This document shows, one piece after another, positions 48,408 through 59,776 of a stretch of DNA of 64,000 nt. The stretch spans positions 80,387,765-80,451,764 of the forward strand of contig CM037588.1 of the NCBI GenBank assembly GCA_021018995.1, read 5' to 3'. The first letter of the stretch is position 1. The number at the start of each line of letters is the position of its first letter. The position numbers and the translations under genes were made by a program. Source of the DNA: Chloranthus sessilifolius. Lineage: Eukaryota; Streptophyta; Magnoliopsida; Chloranthales; Chloranthaceae. The notes under the pieces were generated by a model. The model was given only the letters and a program-made list of their open reading frames with translations. It was not told where the DNA came from and searched no databases.

Positions 48408-48444
<37 letters not shown>

Positions 48445-48865
48445 TATTGCAGGGTTAAAGAACTTAATTATTCATAATTTTTAATATGTGATATGATGTA
48501 AATGAGTTTCGTGATGTGTGTTGGGATGTGAGTGTTGCGGGTTGATAAAACTTTATTATTCACATTGGTGGATAAATTATGGGTATGCATGAGAATGGGT
48601 TTCTTAGAATCCATTTTGATAAATTAGTTGTCGATAAATGTGAAATAGTGGTGGATATGCAGGGTAATGTTCTGTGTCTAATTGTGACTAATTTTTGAAT
48701 TGCCTATGGAATTTATGGTTCGAACCGTTCTAGTGGTAGTGCTCAGCGTTGGGCTGCAGATACTTTGCTGGGTGTGATTTGAGTTTCACCAATGATTACT
48801 ATATTGGATAACCAACCATTCCATCGTGAATTTTTGAGGACGAAAATTCCTTGAGGAGGGAAGAA
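48241..48865. other. Non-coding 3' part of the gag-only element with a TA microsatellite and a first polypurine tract
   Basis: A (TA)n run of about 30 bp lies at 48411-48440. TTTTTGAGGACGAAAATTCC followed by TTGAGGAGGGAAGAA ends at 48865. This is the Tekay-type motif plus purine tract, although the real 3' LTR starts only at 49145. Pol is absent. Confidence 0.7.
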
Positions 48866-49144
48866 TGTAACATTCCCAAAATTTGCAGGTACGATGTTCC
48901 TGCATTCGATGTGTTATTACAGGTATGATGTCAAATATTAGCAATGGCTAATATAAGCTATTTAGTTGCGATGATATGTGTGGATGTTAGCTGGAACTAT
49001 GTGTGTAGAGTTATGCGTGGATGTGAAGGGATACGCGCGTGTGCATAGGTGTGTGTGTGTGTGTATACGTGTGTGGATCTTACAGGTAGCCATGTGAATG
49101 TGCAGTCAATTTTTGAGGACGAAAATTTTATAAGGTGAGGAGAA
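48866..49144 (+). repeat. LTR-start-like stub followed by a second polypurine tract
   Basis: TGTAACATTCCCAAAATTTG at 48866 resembles the LTR start TGTAATATCCCCAAAATTCG at 49145 but then diverges. It ends with a second TTTTTGAGGACGAAAATTTT and AAGGTGAGGAGAA (49132-49144). A GT/TG-rich stretch lies near 49030-49075. Confidence 0.65.
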
Positions 49145-49330
49145 TGTAATATCCCCAAAATTCGTGAACCATGTCAGCCGGTCACATGTGTGTGTCGGCA
49201 CGGTGCAAGATGTCATTCCAAATTTAAGATCGATCACTTAGATTGTCAAGGCTTTTGAACATGTGTAGATGAGGCTAACATTTAACTGAAAGGTATGGGG
49301 TTCACAAGTGAATCGAATATGGTACGAAAC

Positions 49331-50787
49331 TGATCAGTCACATAATATACCATTTTACTACCCTTAGCTTAGTGATTCTAGGACTTAGTTTGCTACTAAT
49401 AAGTTAATAATGTTCAAATATTAAGGAAAATTAGTAAAAAAGAGCTAAAGTATTAATATTAATCAAAATAAACTCAAAATAATAGTAAAAAGATGATTAA
49501 GTGTAAAAAGATGATTCGTTATATGCTGAAAGACAAGAAATCGTGTTTCACGATTGAACACTGAACTCAAAGAGAGAAATGAGAAATCGTAATTTATGAT
49601 TCTCTAGAAGACGTTCAAAGTAAAGGCGATACAAAGAAGAAAATGATCAATCGTAGTCCAGAGAATCGTCAACTGAGAGAAAGCTGTGTGAAAAATAGAA
49701 AATCGTGATTTACGAATTTCAAAGGAAAACCAAATAGAAGAAAGAAAATCATGATTTTTGATTTTACAAAAAAAATATCTCAGTGTTGATACTATTGCTG
49801 ATGATCACATGAAAATTACACCTCCATGCACTGAATTAGAAGAACTCTAAAAGTAGAAGTTTGGCATATCACGGATCTGAGAAGATTTAAGAAAGACTCT
49901 AAAACATCTCTACTACTGAACAATCCAGAAGCGCATCAATAGAAGGAAAGCAAGGAAATATAAAATTAGAATTAGAGTTATATTAGGATAGTTTTATTTT
50001 TAGTTATTTCTTCTATTAGAATTAGAAGTCTTGTAAACCAAGTTCTTATGATCTATAAATAAGAGAGCCCAGTATAGGAATAAGCATCAAAGAATTTCAT
50101 ATCATTAATTGATAACTGAGGTCTATGTTTTCTTCCGATCAAAGTAGTTTAGGATTTACAAAGTAACATTGTCCACAGTTCTCTAAGGTCTTGCCTGACA
50201 ACCAAGGTTGAGGAAGCTGAAATATCAACCCTTTGGATTATTATACTTTTGCTTTCTAGTTTAGATTTATTTTATTGTAATTTCATGCTTTGTAAACATC
50301 TTCAGATTTTAATTTAAATTGACGGCTCAGGTTGAAGTTTACTGATTAGTGTAACGGTTTTTACTTTTCCATCTTAAGTTTTCTAGAATTTGATTGATGG
50401 CCAAGTTTTAGGAGATTGTTGATTAGATTAAATCTGTATTGATAGGATTTTAGCATTGATTGACGACCAATGCTAGAAAACTTGATATATAATATAATGC
50501 TACTGTTTAAATTCGTAAATATTCGATAGCTGAAGATTGTGATTGACGACCATAATCTGAAGAAGGAGGATTGGGATTTATTTTTAGCAATTTAGATTAA
50601 GAAACAATTCTTTTATTCATATTTCTCCAGTGGTTTAGGAACTATAAATATAAGTTTTCAGAAAAATTAAATTAATATAGAAAAGTCTTCTCTTAGTGGG
50701 AACGATCCTATGCTAGTTCTACAATTTCCATTGTATACTTGCAATAGGTTAAGACTTAATTAAAGATACATAAAAGTAGCGTGAACA
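49331..50787 (+). mobile_element. Solo LTR of the Athila-like family, opposite orientation to the other three copies
   Basis: The 1457-bp unit runs TGATCAGTCAC to GCGTGAACA on the plus strand. The near-perfect target duplication is GAAAC (49326-49330) and CAAAC (50788-50792). The empty site is visible in the partner LTR near 42950 (GAATATGCTACCAAAGACAC). A TATA-like CTATAAATAAGAGAGCCC lies near 50053. Words of AATCGTGATTTACGATT type recur at 49541-49770. Confidence 0.93.
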
Positions 50788-51134
50788 CAAACTAACATTG
50801 GTGTGTATGTGCTTCACAAGGAAGCAACACACCCAAGTATAAGTAGGTGGAATGGCTTCTTCCGTAAGCCATTCCCTTGCAACCGTTAAAAGGAGAGAAA
50901 GGGAAGAAGAAATCTTGTGTGCTCGTGAGGATCGTTGCCACTGAATGCGAGGGTGTTTGATCGATTTTCCGCACAAGGCCGCACACATGATCATGTGATG
51001 AGATACATTGATTTGAGGAACATGAGAAACCTTGCTATGAAACCCTTTTCGTAGAGAATCCATTGTGAGTCTTCATAGAGCGTGAGGACTTGGGATTTTG
51101 TGAGTGTGCTAGAGGGGAGATTGATCTTCATGAG

Positions 51135-53269
51135 TGTTGGAGTGTTTGCCTTCCCTCAAATGAAGGTCTAAAACCATCAATAAAACTAGGCAGAACACAC
51201 TTACACGGACCTGCAAGTAATCAGGGTCTGTTGTAGCAAGTTTTACAAAGGTGATGAGTAAGGGAATGTCCATAGGGAGATTGGTTTAAAAATATGATAA
51301 ATCTCCATATCTGTATTAGATCTGGCACCCTAACTAATGCTACGTTAGCTAAAAGACACGGGAGAGGTTTAAAATGGATTGTCATTTAAGCTAAGCTAAA
51401 ATTAAACATAGACTAACTTGGATCGAGTTTAGGATCTTAGATCTTGTAGGGGAAAGAGGTAAAAAGCAGAAAATGGAGAAGAGTAACTTGGAGATTGGTT
51501 TTCACTGAAATCAGATTCAATTAATTATGCTACAGAGGTTTAGAGCACACAATTCCCTCAACTGGCTGTAAGCATAGCTGCAGGGTATAAAGTCCACTTC
51601 CACCTAGTCTTAAGGCTATGATCTGTCTACTTTAATGGCCACAAACCATCCTATAGACTCTATCGAATCTATGGATTTGCAGCAGACTAATCCAATTGGA
51701 GCCTGAGCTTGGACTAATCTTAAGGTTATGATCTGTCCACTTTAATGGTCACAGACCATCCTAGGGATCTCCTCCAAAGCTAAGGCCTCAATTAGAATAA
51801 TTAAAACTACTACAGATGCTGCAATTCCCAGGTCACAGACTCAAGGAATCACAGGAGTATCAGATCCAGGGAGATCGGGTGGTATCCAAGATGCCTACCA
51901 ATTAAGTGGGTGAGCTGATCTACAGACTCCTCTACACAAATCCGATCGATCACCAAATGGAACCAAAGGAACTTTAGATCTAATTAAAGCATTAAAAATA
52001 ACATTAACATTGCAATCAACATCACTCTATAATGGAAATACTCTCAGATCTGTAGTCTGTGCAGCTAGGAACCTTTAATAGCACTCTTAGCCTTACCCAA
52101 TTACAGATCTAACTTCTCTCCTCGCTACTCCAGGGGAATTAGCCAACCATTGTTGGGCTAAAGGAGGGAAAATAGAATTTCTCTGCAAGCTCTAATCTCC
52201 AGAATTTGGCTCAGATCTCGAACCCCCCAATCGCAATTGGGGGTCTCTATATATATCTTTTTCCTCTATTTTTCTCGCCAAAAATCCCTTCTAGAAGGTC
52301 CTCAGAGTTTGTTAGAGTTCTATTAGACCACGTGGGTCGGTTAGGGTTTCCTAGGGCATCTTCTGGAACCGTTGTATCGATCACCAAGTGCCTCGAGTTG
52401 CATGCAGCAGGTCATCGAATCACAACGTGTGTACAGCTAAATTTCTGAGAAGTTTTGCACATGATTTCGACAGGTTCAGGAAGCTTTCGACAAGTTCAAA
52501 TAGAGCATTTTGGTCCTTTTGCTAGGTTCTCAGATCGCTTCGATAGGTTCCGATAGGATGTGCCTTCTCTTAAAGTTTCAGCATTCTCGGCCCTTGGCCT
52601 GGAGTATTCGACAGGTTGGAGGGGCTCCTCGATAGGTTGGAGAACCATTTCGACAGTCTCTGCTTTGCATGCCACCATTTCGATAGGGTTGCTCTTACTC
52701 CTATCGAAAGGCTCAAGTTCCCTTCGATAGGTTCTGCTCCAGTGCCTTCATCTCAATAGGTTTGAAGAAACCATTCGATAGGTTCCCTTGACGCCTTAGG
52801 TAGGTTTTTGATGGGATGATTTCTTCCTTCCTTTCAGCTGCTCAATAGGTTCTTGGATCCTATCAAACTCCTCAATCCACATGAATCCATTCTTCTTCTG
52901 CCTTTAGGTCTTATCGAAAACCTCTTCAACTGCACGAATTCTTCCTTTCTTTGCTTTTAGATCCTGTCAGAGTCTTCAGGTAACCAATCGATAGGATGTT
53001 TTCAGCCTGTTTTCACTTCCTTCGCCTTGCCCTGCTGTAGCCACGCGCTCCAAGGGTCTAGTGATGTGCTACCCTCTGGTGTGCTGTTGCTGGGTTTGTC
53101 TTGTGCTGAGAGATAGTCCCTTTTTGGGCATTCTTGAGTGGTTTTCTGCATTAGTGTCCTCTTTCATTGCTGTCTACAAAATGCACTTGACAGAAGCTTA
53201 TTAGTGTGCTCACAGGTCTATCAATGGTTAGGTTAAAGGGTGAAAAGTGGCATTTTTCACCACTTAACA
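51135..53269 (-). mobile_element. Solo LTR of a different, probably Tat/Athila-type family
   Basis: The 2135-bp unit (TGTTGGAGTG to CACTTAACA) has a perfect target duplication ATGAG (51130-51134 and 53270-53274). The partner LTR (near 43290) lacks it. The right end reads GTGGCATTTTTCACCACTTA. In orientation this parallels the ACCATTTTATCACC near the ends of the Athila-like LTRs, hence the minus-strand call. A TATA-like stretch is near 52236-52250. The word CGATAGGTT and variants repeat about fifteen times at 52460-52990. No coding sequence is present. Confidence 0.85.
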
Positions 53270-55353
53270 ATGAGCATCTTGATTCGATCGAAAGAGGATG
53301 GGTCATCAAACCCATATGATGCTAGGGAAATGAGAACCAAGAGATTGAGGTTTAGGTCATCAAGGTGCAAAATTTTTGCAAGATTATAAGGTGAGATCTC
53401 GTGTTTAAATCATGTTTATTTATGATTTATGGTTGGGAAATTAATGCCCTAAAATATTAGCAATAAATGTGGGTTTGAATGGGAGAAATGAGCCATAGAA
53501 GAAGAAGCCTGTATTTTTGAGAATCTGTCAAAACTAATCGATTGAAATAAGTATCCGATCGATCAATTTTGACAGGACAAAAATGTGGTTTTTGGAGAAA
53601 TTGATTGATCGAAATGAAATTCGATCAATCGAACGAAATAGAATTTGATCGATCGATTTTGGAAACTGATCGACCGGTTTGTGCACTGATCGATCAGATT
53701 GTGAAACAGAGAAGGAATGAGTGTTTTGAGAAAACCGATCGATCCAAATGGAATTCGATCGATCAATTTGGGAATTGATCGATTGAATTGTGACAATAGA
53801 GATATGTGGAGTTTCTAGAGAAATCGACCGATTGAAATGGATTTTCGATTGATCAATTTTGGAAACTGATCGATCGATTTTGGAATTGACGGATCGATTT
53901 GGTCAGATTCTGAGATTTCTCTATTTTTAGTAAAGGGACTCAGGGAGACTTTGGGATCTTCTTTTTTTCGTAACTAACTTATAGAAAGTAAATTGATGTG
54001 TTCTAGGTTGTGATGGGAATGTCGCCTTGATAGGGAAGTCTTTGTTTCGACTTTTAGTGAAGGTAGAGGAAACTCAATGCCTGTTTGCACTTGAGTCTTG
54101 ATTTATATAGACGCATATGATAGTTGCTGGATAAGCTAAGAGTTGTTTTGTTTAAATAAAAATTGAGTTGTTATTTTAATTATGAGAAAACTTCAATCCC
54201 GATTTCACTTTTGAATATTGTACCATAGATGCCTTTGATATTGTTTTGATTTTGACACGTAAGATGATAGTTAAGTTTCAAAATGATTTTTGAACTGGTA
54301 TTGATTGCTTTGTTTGCATTAGAAAGATGTGAAATTTTTACGCTTGTAAACGCTTGGACATGTCGATTAACCCGACACTTGGACTTTTGATGTGAAACTT
54401 GCATTGTAAATACTTTGAATTCTTTTGACTGCATCCCTTGGAGCTAGTACTGTGGCATAATCCATATATGCATTCATACATACGCTGCATATGCATCCCT
54501 TGTAAAAGCATTCATCCCTTGGACAATTATTGATAATTTGGACACCCTTGGATACACTTAGATACCCTTGGATATAGTGAGACACCTTCGGACACCCTTG
54601 TACTATTTTGGTTGCAAATTTGACATTGTTTACAAATTTGCTTGAAACATGGAGACCCTTGGAAACTTTTGATTATTTTAATGAAACTCTGTTTTGGAAA
54701 GTAAATGCTTTGAAAGTTCGTTTTGAAATGAAAGAGTATGATAAATGCTTTGAAACTCAGTTTTTAAAGATGGTTTTAACTACTGTCAGTGAATCTATGC
54801 TTACTTATGATAAAAGTGTCAATTGATATTGAATGTCCTCTACAGATCTTAGTTGTTAGCTCACCTCAACTATATGTCACAGGCACAGGTGTAGACGCAG
54901 GCCTCAAAGACTCAGAGCGTGGAGAGAGCTCTGACTATATTCCGGACGAGGAATCAAAGATCTCACCTGACAAGTACTTCCGGTGAGGGATTCTTTGTGT
55001 TTAGATATTTTGGACTGTTGTGACTTGGCTTGATACGTCCTGCCATCTTCTATCAAAACTTATAATCATGTAATGATCATACATTTACTTTGTGAACCAT
55101 TGTTTTGGTGATGGTCGCCCATCATCGGTGGTTTAGTTTGTTTCTTTTGGGATTACGTGCTCTCTATATAGAAATGGAGATTTGATTTAGTTCTATCGTA
55201 TGTCTATCTGCTTTGATTTCCGCACTTAATTGTGGATGCACCAAGTATTTCTGTATTCGGATCGTGAAGTGTGACCCGACGGTCCGGTTTTTCCTGAGTA
55301 TCTTTAGTTTAAAGAAAAAAAATGTGTCAAAAAAATCGGGCTACCACAGTAGA

Positions 55354-55864
55354 GGTTAGGAAGTTGGGGAAAATGTGTTCTGGGATTATGGTTTCGAATT
55401 TAGGTTAGGTTTAGGGTAAAGGGTAGCTTCGGTAGATGATTCAGCATCCTGGACTAATCATTGACACTTGAACTTTTCTACTCTTTTTACTATAGCCAGG
55501 AGCTTGGCCTTGTGTATCTCAATGATTCTATCAAGTCTTTTGCTCAAATCGCTTGGGTTATTCTCTTTCAACATAAGGGCCAGAGTTATGAAGAAGGAAG
55601 ATGAAAGAGGTGGGTTTTTCGAAAGGAAAGGTCTGGTTTTATAGGGAAGGAAAAGGTTTTGAACCGTGACTTCTAGTTTAAATGTCGAGGTGTAGGATCT
55701 TAGGTTTGGGTAGTTGGCAAGTGGCAAAATTGAAAGCGATGGGTGTACGCTTCCTCTATGAATTAAATGGGTCGGAATTCCAACGTGACCGATAAGACTG
55801 ATCACTGGAATCGCATGTTCCATAGAATTTTCGTTTACAATTATGGAGAACAAGATTAAGACTC
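55354..55864 (-). other. Segment of the interrupted Athila-like element or older host DNA, with an unassigned ORF
   Basis: The minus-strand frame 55853-55458 (131 codons) has the C-terminal stretch DLSKRLDRIIEIHKAKLLAI, which looks like a short helix, and no domain I recognise. A TATAAAACC sequence lies on the minus strand near 55640. By the GTAGA duplication this sequence originally adjoined 42772. It could be internal element DNA or a gene relic. Confidence 0.35.
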
Positions 55865-57608
55865 TGTGACACCTCTAATCGTAATCTCTACGATTCGAGC
55901 CTTTTAATCACGAGAAATCATAAATTCATACGCTCAAAGTGATTATGACATGACTGTAACACTCAACAAATTTTTCGGAATCCGAGTACACCTGATTTCT
56001 ACGCGCATTTTAGGTCCGACTGATATACACCTAATAAATAGGATTTAATAGTTCACATATATGAACTGGGACTCTTTAGATAAGAACCCCATAAATAACT
56101 AGACTCTTTGTGTGAGATCTAGTAGTTAAGGCCAAGACCATAGGTCCTTTAGTTAACATCCCAACTGATGCGACCCAATAGTGATAAGCCTTAAATCAGA
56201 ACTGTTGTCAACACTCGAGAGTTAGGACCCATGAATCAGATCTGGCCCATGGGTTGCACCCATTAGAAACCTAGCCCACAACTTTAAACCCAAATATGTG
56301 GCTTTTGGTCAAACTCATACACCAAACTGGGTGTATAGGTACCACACCAAAACACCCCCTAGCCTTATAAGCTAGCATGCAAGCATAAGGTGTGCATGTG
56401 TGTTGATTGTTAAGCACGAAAGAGGAGAGCTCCTCTCCTCTGTCTCCACCCTTAAAAAGCCTCCAAATTGGCCGATATCTTCACTTTCATCAACGAGAGA
56501 CCGCGATTGCGACGGAGAGATTGTTAAACTCATCCTTGAATCACGGGCTCATTCGAGCAAAGATCGAGACGATTCTAATGAGAGAGATTTTCTGTGGAAG
56601 CTCAGAAGCCTTGCATGCGAGGAATTCGTTACGGTAAACCCTCAACCTTCGCTCTGTAAATCTATATTCTAGGATTAGAATCGGCTCACGCAAGGGTTAG
56701 AAGCACATGGGGCAAATTTAAGGAATAGAATATATGAGAGGCTTTTTAGCCAAATCCTCGAGGTCCGATGCCTTGAAATGCGCTCATGCATGACCACACG
56801 AGTGTTTGGAGACTCGATTTTCATTAATCAAACTCGATTGAGTTATGTTCTAGGATTTCATGCTTTGAAACCTCGTGAATCAGACCCACATGGAGCCTAG
56901 GATGAAATTATGTCAATTTTCGAAGTCTCGATTCATGCCTTGTGTAATCGTAATAGGATAGGAGTCTATGATGGGACGATCGTATCGTGTACGCCTCCGT
57001 TTCGCCTTTGAAAGGAGGGCTTTACACATGAAGATCAAGTTTTGGAACCATGAGGTGAAAAAGAGAACTTGCGAGCTGTTAAGGCTCGCCCGACGACTTG
57101 AAGGCTCGCTGCGGCGATAAAGTACCTGAAGCATTCACCGTGGTGAGTATTACCTTGAAAACCAAGATTATTGTGGCCCTGGAAAATCTCACCGCGGCGA
57201 GATGGCTTGAAGCTTGTGGCACCTTAAGGGCTCGTCGCTACAACATGTAAGCTCATCGTGGCAAGGTATACTCTGTTGTGAACCTTGGAGTTTTTTGTTT
57301 CGAAGCCTCGAGAGAGCTTCGTTTGGCCATGTATGTTTCGTTACTTAGTGTGTTATATGATATGCAAGATTTAGGGTGTATGCGAGGACCCATTTGCTAA
57401 AGGATTGACCTTGATTTGTGCGCTTTGACTTGCAAGATTTCAATAATAAGGTAGGGAGATCTCGTTGCAAAGTTATACATTTGACTTGATCATGGGATAA
57501 TATATTTGTTTTGACCACATTTTACTTATGTTTCAGCCATGTGATTAATGATTGAAATCTCTGCATATGATTTATGATTCATTTCCGTACATGAACATGC
57601 ACTTTTTT
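55865..57608 (+). repeat. LTR and 5' region of a third Tekay-like remnant (Tekay-3)
   Basis: TGTGACACCTCTAATCG at 55865 resembles the TGTGACAxCCC starts of the other Tekay-type LTRs. The stretch runs without coding potential to a gag fragment at 57609. Words CTCGCCGCGGCGAG and variants (GGCTCGCTGCGGCG, AGCTCATCGTGGC) cluster at 57080-57270. The LTR end and primer site are not visible and the N-terminal half of gag is missing, so a deletion probably joins the LTR to gag. A TATA-like CCTTATAAGC is near 56364. Confidence 0.6.
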
Positions 57609-59776
57609 CACCTGCATTAGTGGCCAAGAAGTTGATGAAAATATTGAAATTTGAGTATGGTTTGAAACCAGTTATTAGAGGAAGGATAGCATGTTTGACC
57701 CAATGATGTACGAACAAGTAGTGTGATTGGCCCTTATAGCGAAAAGAGAGGTTGAAGATACTTATAGAAGGAGGGATGAGCAAGCGGGAAATAGGAAGGC
57801 TCAAACTCAAACAGTTGATTCAGAGCAGGCCAGCAAGAGTCCTAAGTACTTGAGGCCGCCACCATCTCTACCTACTCCTGTCATCCAATCCGGCAACCTA
57901 GCCGCCTCTACCTCCGCGACCTCTGAGACCTACTAGTGCATTGAACCCGATAAACATGGGTCTACCAAGAACACCACCAGCAACAACAACTCGCACTAAT
58001 TCTCAGCTTGCTTCCTCCGCACCGAAAGAGTCATGTGAAAAATGCAGAAAGGCTCATAAAACAGAGGAAAGTTGGAGGACTAAGGGAGCCTGCTTTAAGT
58101 GCGGAAAAATGAGGCATAGGATAAGAGAATACAAAGAAATGAAGATGGATGCAAATGAAAGGATTGCTGCACAAAGACCTTTTCGGCCCACAGTATAGGG
58201 CCGGGCATATGCAGTGTCAGCTCAGGATGCACAAGCTAGCAATGATGTGATTCAAGGTATAAGATTTCCTTTACATTAGTCAAATTAAAAAAAATTTAGT
58301 TTTAGATGAAGAAGGTGCGTGCAATAAAATAGACATTGCTTTACCATTAACTGATATTGCTGCGATGCATGTGTACTCAACACTCAAATGCTTACACATT
58401 TACTTGAAAACTCAAGTATTATACCAATGTATTTGAAGAGTAATACCGCGATGGATATCTGTTTTCACAAGGCTTGAGTGTTGATAAACCCAGGGTCTAC
58501 CCACTCTTTTGTAACCCTTCAGTTTGGGGTGAAACTGTGCATCGAGTCGAAACCTTTGGAATTCATACTGACAGTTGCAGTCCCAACCAGAAGTCTATGG
58601 GGACAGATCACGTATGCTGATTAGTGGTCGCCCTTATTGAAGACCATGAGATCAAAGTGGATCTAATTTTACTGGACATGTAAGGATTTGATGTGATCCT
58701 TGGCATGGATTGGTTATCAAAACATCACGCTAACATCGATTGTCTTCGGAAGATCGTTACCCTTCAGCCCAAGAAAGGGAAGTCCTTTAAGCTATATGGT
58801 CCCAACCAAATGTCACACCCTTGATATCAGCCATTCGAGCCGAAAGATTACTAAACAAGGGATGTCAAGGTTATCTAGCGTTCTTACAAAACCAAAGAGA
58901 AGGGGAAATAAAAATTGTTGATATTCCTATCGTCTGTGATTTTCCTGATGTGTTCCCTAAGGAACTACCTGGTCTACCACCTAATAAAGAGGTGGAATTT
59001 GTAGTAGACTTAGCTCCTGACACCGAACAAGTATCGAAGGCACCATACCATGTGGCACCAGTTGAACTGAAGGAGCTGAAAGAGCAGCTGCAAGAACTTC
59101 TTGACAAGGGATTTATTCACCTGAATGTGTCTCCATGAGATGCGCCTATGCTATTTGTCAAAAAGAAAGATGGTTCTATGCATCTATGCATCGATTATAG
59201 ATAGCTAAACAAGCTGAGGATAAAGAACCGATACCCGCTTCCCAGAATTGATGATTTGTTCGATCAGTTGCAAGGAGCAAAGGTCTTCTCCAAAATAGAT
59301 TTGAGATCGGGTTACCACCAGATGAAAGTGAAAGCTGAGGACATTTTGAAAATGACTTTTCGAACTTGATACGGCCATTATGAGTTTTTCATCATGCCAT
59401 TTGGGTTAACCAATGTGCTTGCATCTTTCATGGACCTATTGAATCGAGTGTTCAAGCCTTATTTGGATAAGTGGGCAGTGGTATTTATTGACAACATTCT
59501 CATTTACTCGAGGTCGAGAGAAGAGCATGAGTAGCACCTATGGCTAACACTCCAAACCCAGCGAGAATCCTAGTTGTATGCGAAGCTCAATAAATGTGAG
59601 TTTTAGCTAGAGAAAGTGAGTTTCCTTGGGCATGTTATCTCAGAGGCCGGCATAGAAGTAGACCCAACTAAGATAAAAGAGGTAGTGAAATGGGAGCAGC
59701 CCAGATCAGTCACCGACGTCCTTAGTTTTCAGGGGTTAGCAGGTTATTACAAAAGATTTGTTAATTGATTTGCGAA
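57609..59776 (+). pseudogene. Tekay-3 gag C-terminus, protease and reverse transcriptase, truncated
   Basis: Coding starts within gag (AKKLMKILKFEYGLKP). The region ALIAKREVEDTYRRRDEQ follows, then the knuckle CFKCGKMRHRIREYKE (CCHC with the last Cys replaced by Tyr). A protease region around 58480-58700 contains GSTHSFVTLQF and GFDVILGMDWLSKHHAN-like text with shifts. Reverse transcriptase extends 58900-59770 ([59 protein letters not shown]). The polymerase box is FIDN rather than FIDD, so a catalytic Asp is lost. The RT stops at 59776, where the Tat-like element begins. Confidence 0.87.

Larger units (their letters stand above)
42773..55348 (+). mobile_element. Gag-only, non-autonomous Tekay-like LTR element (TR-GAG type) with three nested solo LTRs
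   Basis: It has a perfect target duplication GTAGA (42768-42772 and 55349-55353). The 5' LTR is 42773-45392, the tRNA-iMet primer site 45395-45406, gag 45587-48240, a polypurine tract 49132-49144 and the 3' LTR 49145-55348. No protease, reverse transcriptase, RNase H or integrase is found in the 0.9 kb between gag and the tract. That makes it a terminal-repeat element with gag only, needing pol from a partner. Solo LTRs sit in gag (46450-47890) and in the 3' LTR (49331-50787, 51135-53269). Confidence 0.88.
49145..55348 (+). repeat. 3' LTR of the gag-only element, interrupted by two solo LTRs
   Basis: The host LTR segments are 49145-49325, 50793-51129 and 53275-55348, plus duplicated bases. 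Together they are about 2.6 kb and collinear with 42773-45392. They contain the same CGATCGATCG cluster (53535-53895) and GGACACCCTTGGATAC cluster (54538-54600). The end CTACCACA is the standard terminus. Confidence 0.9.
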
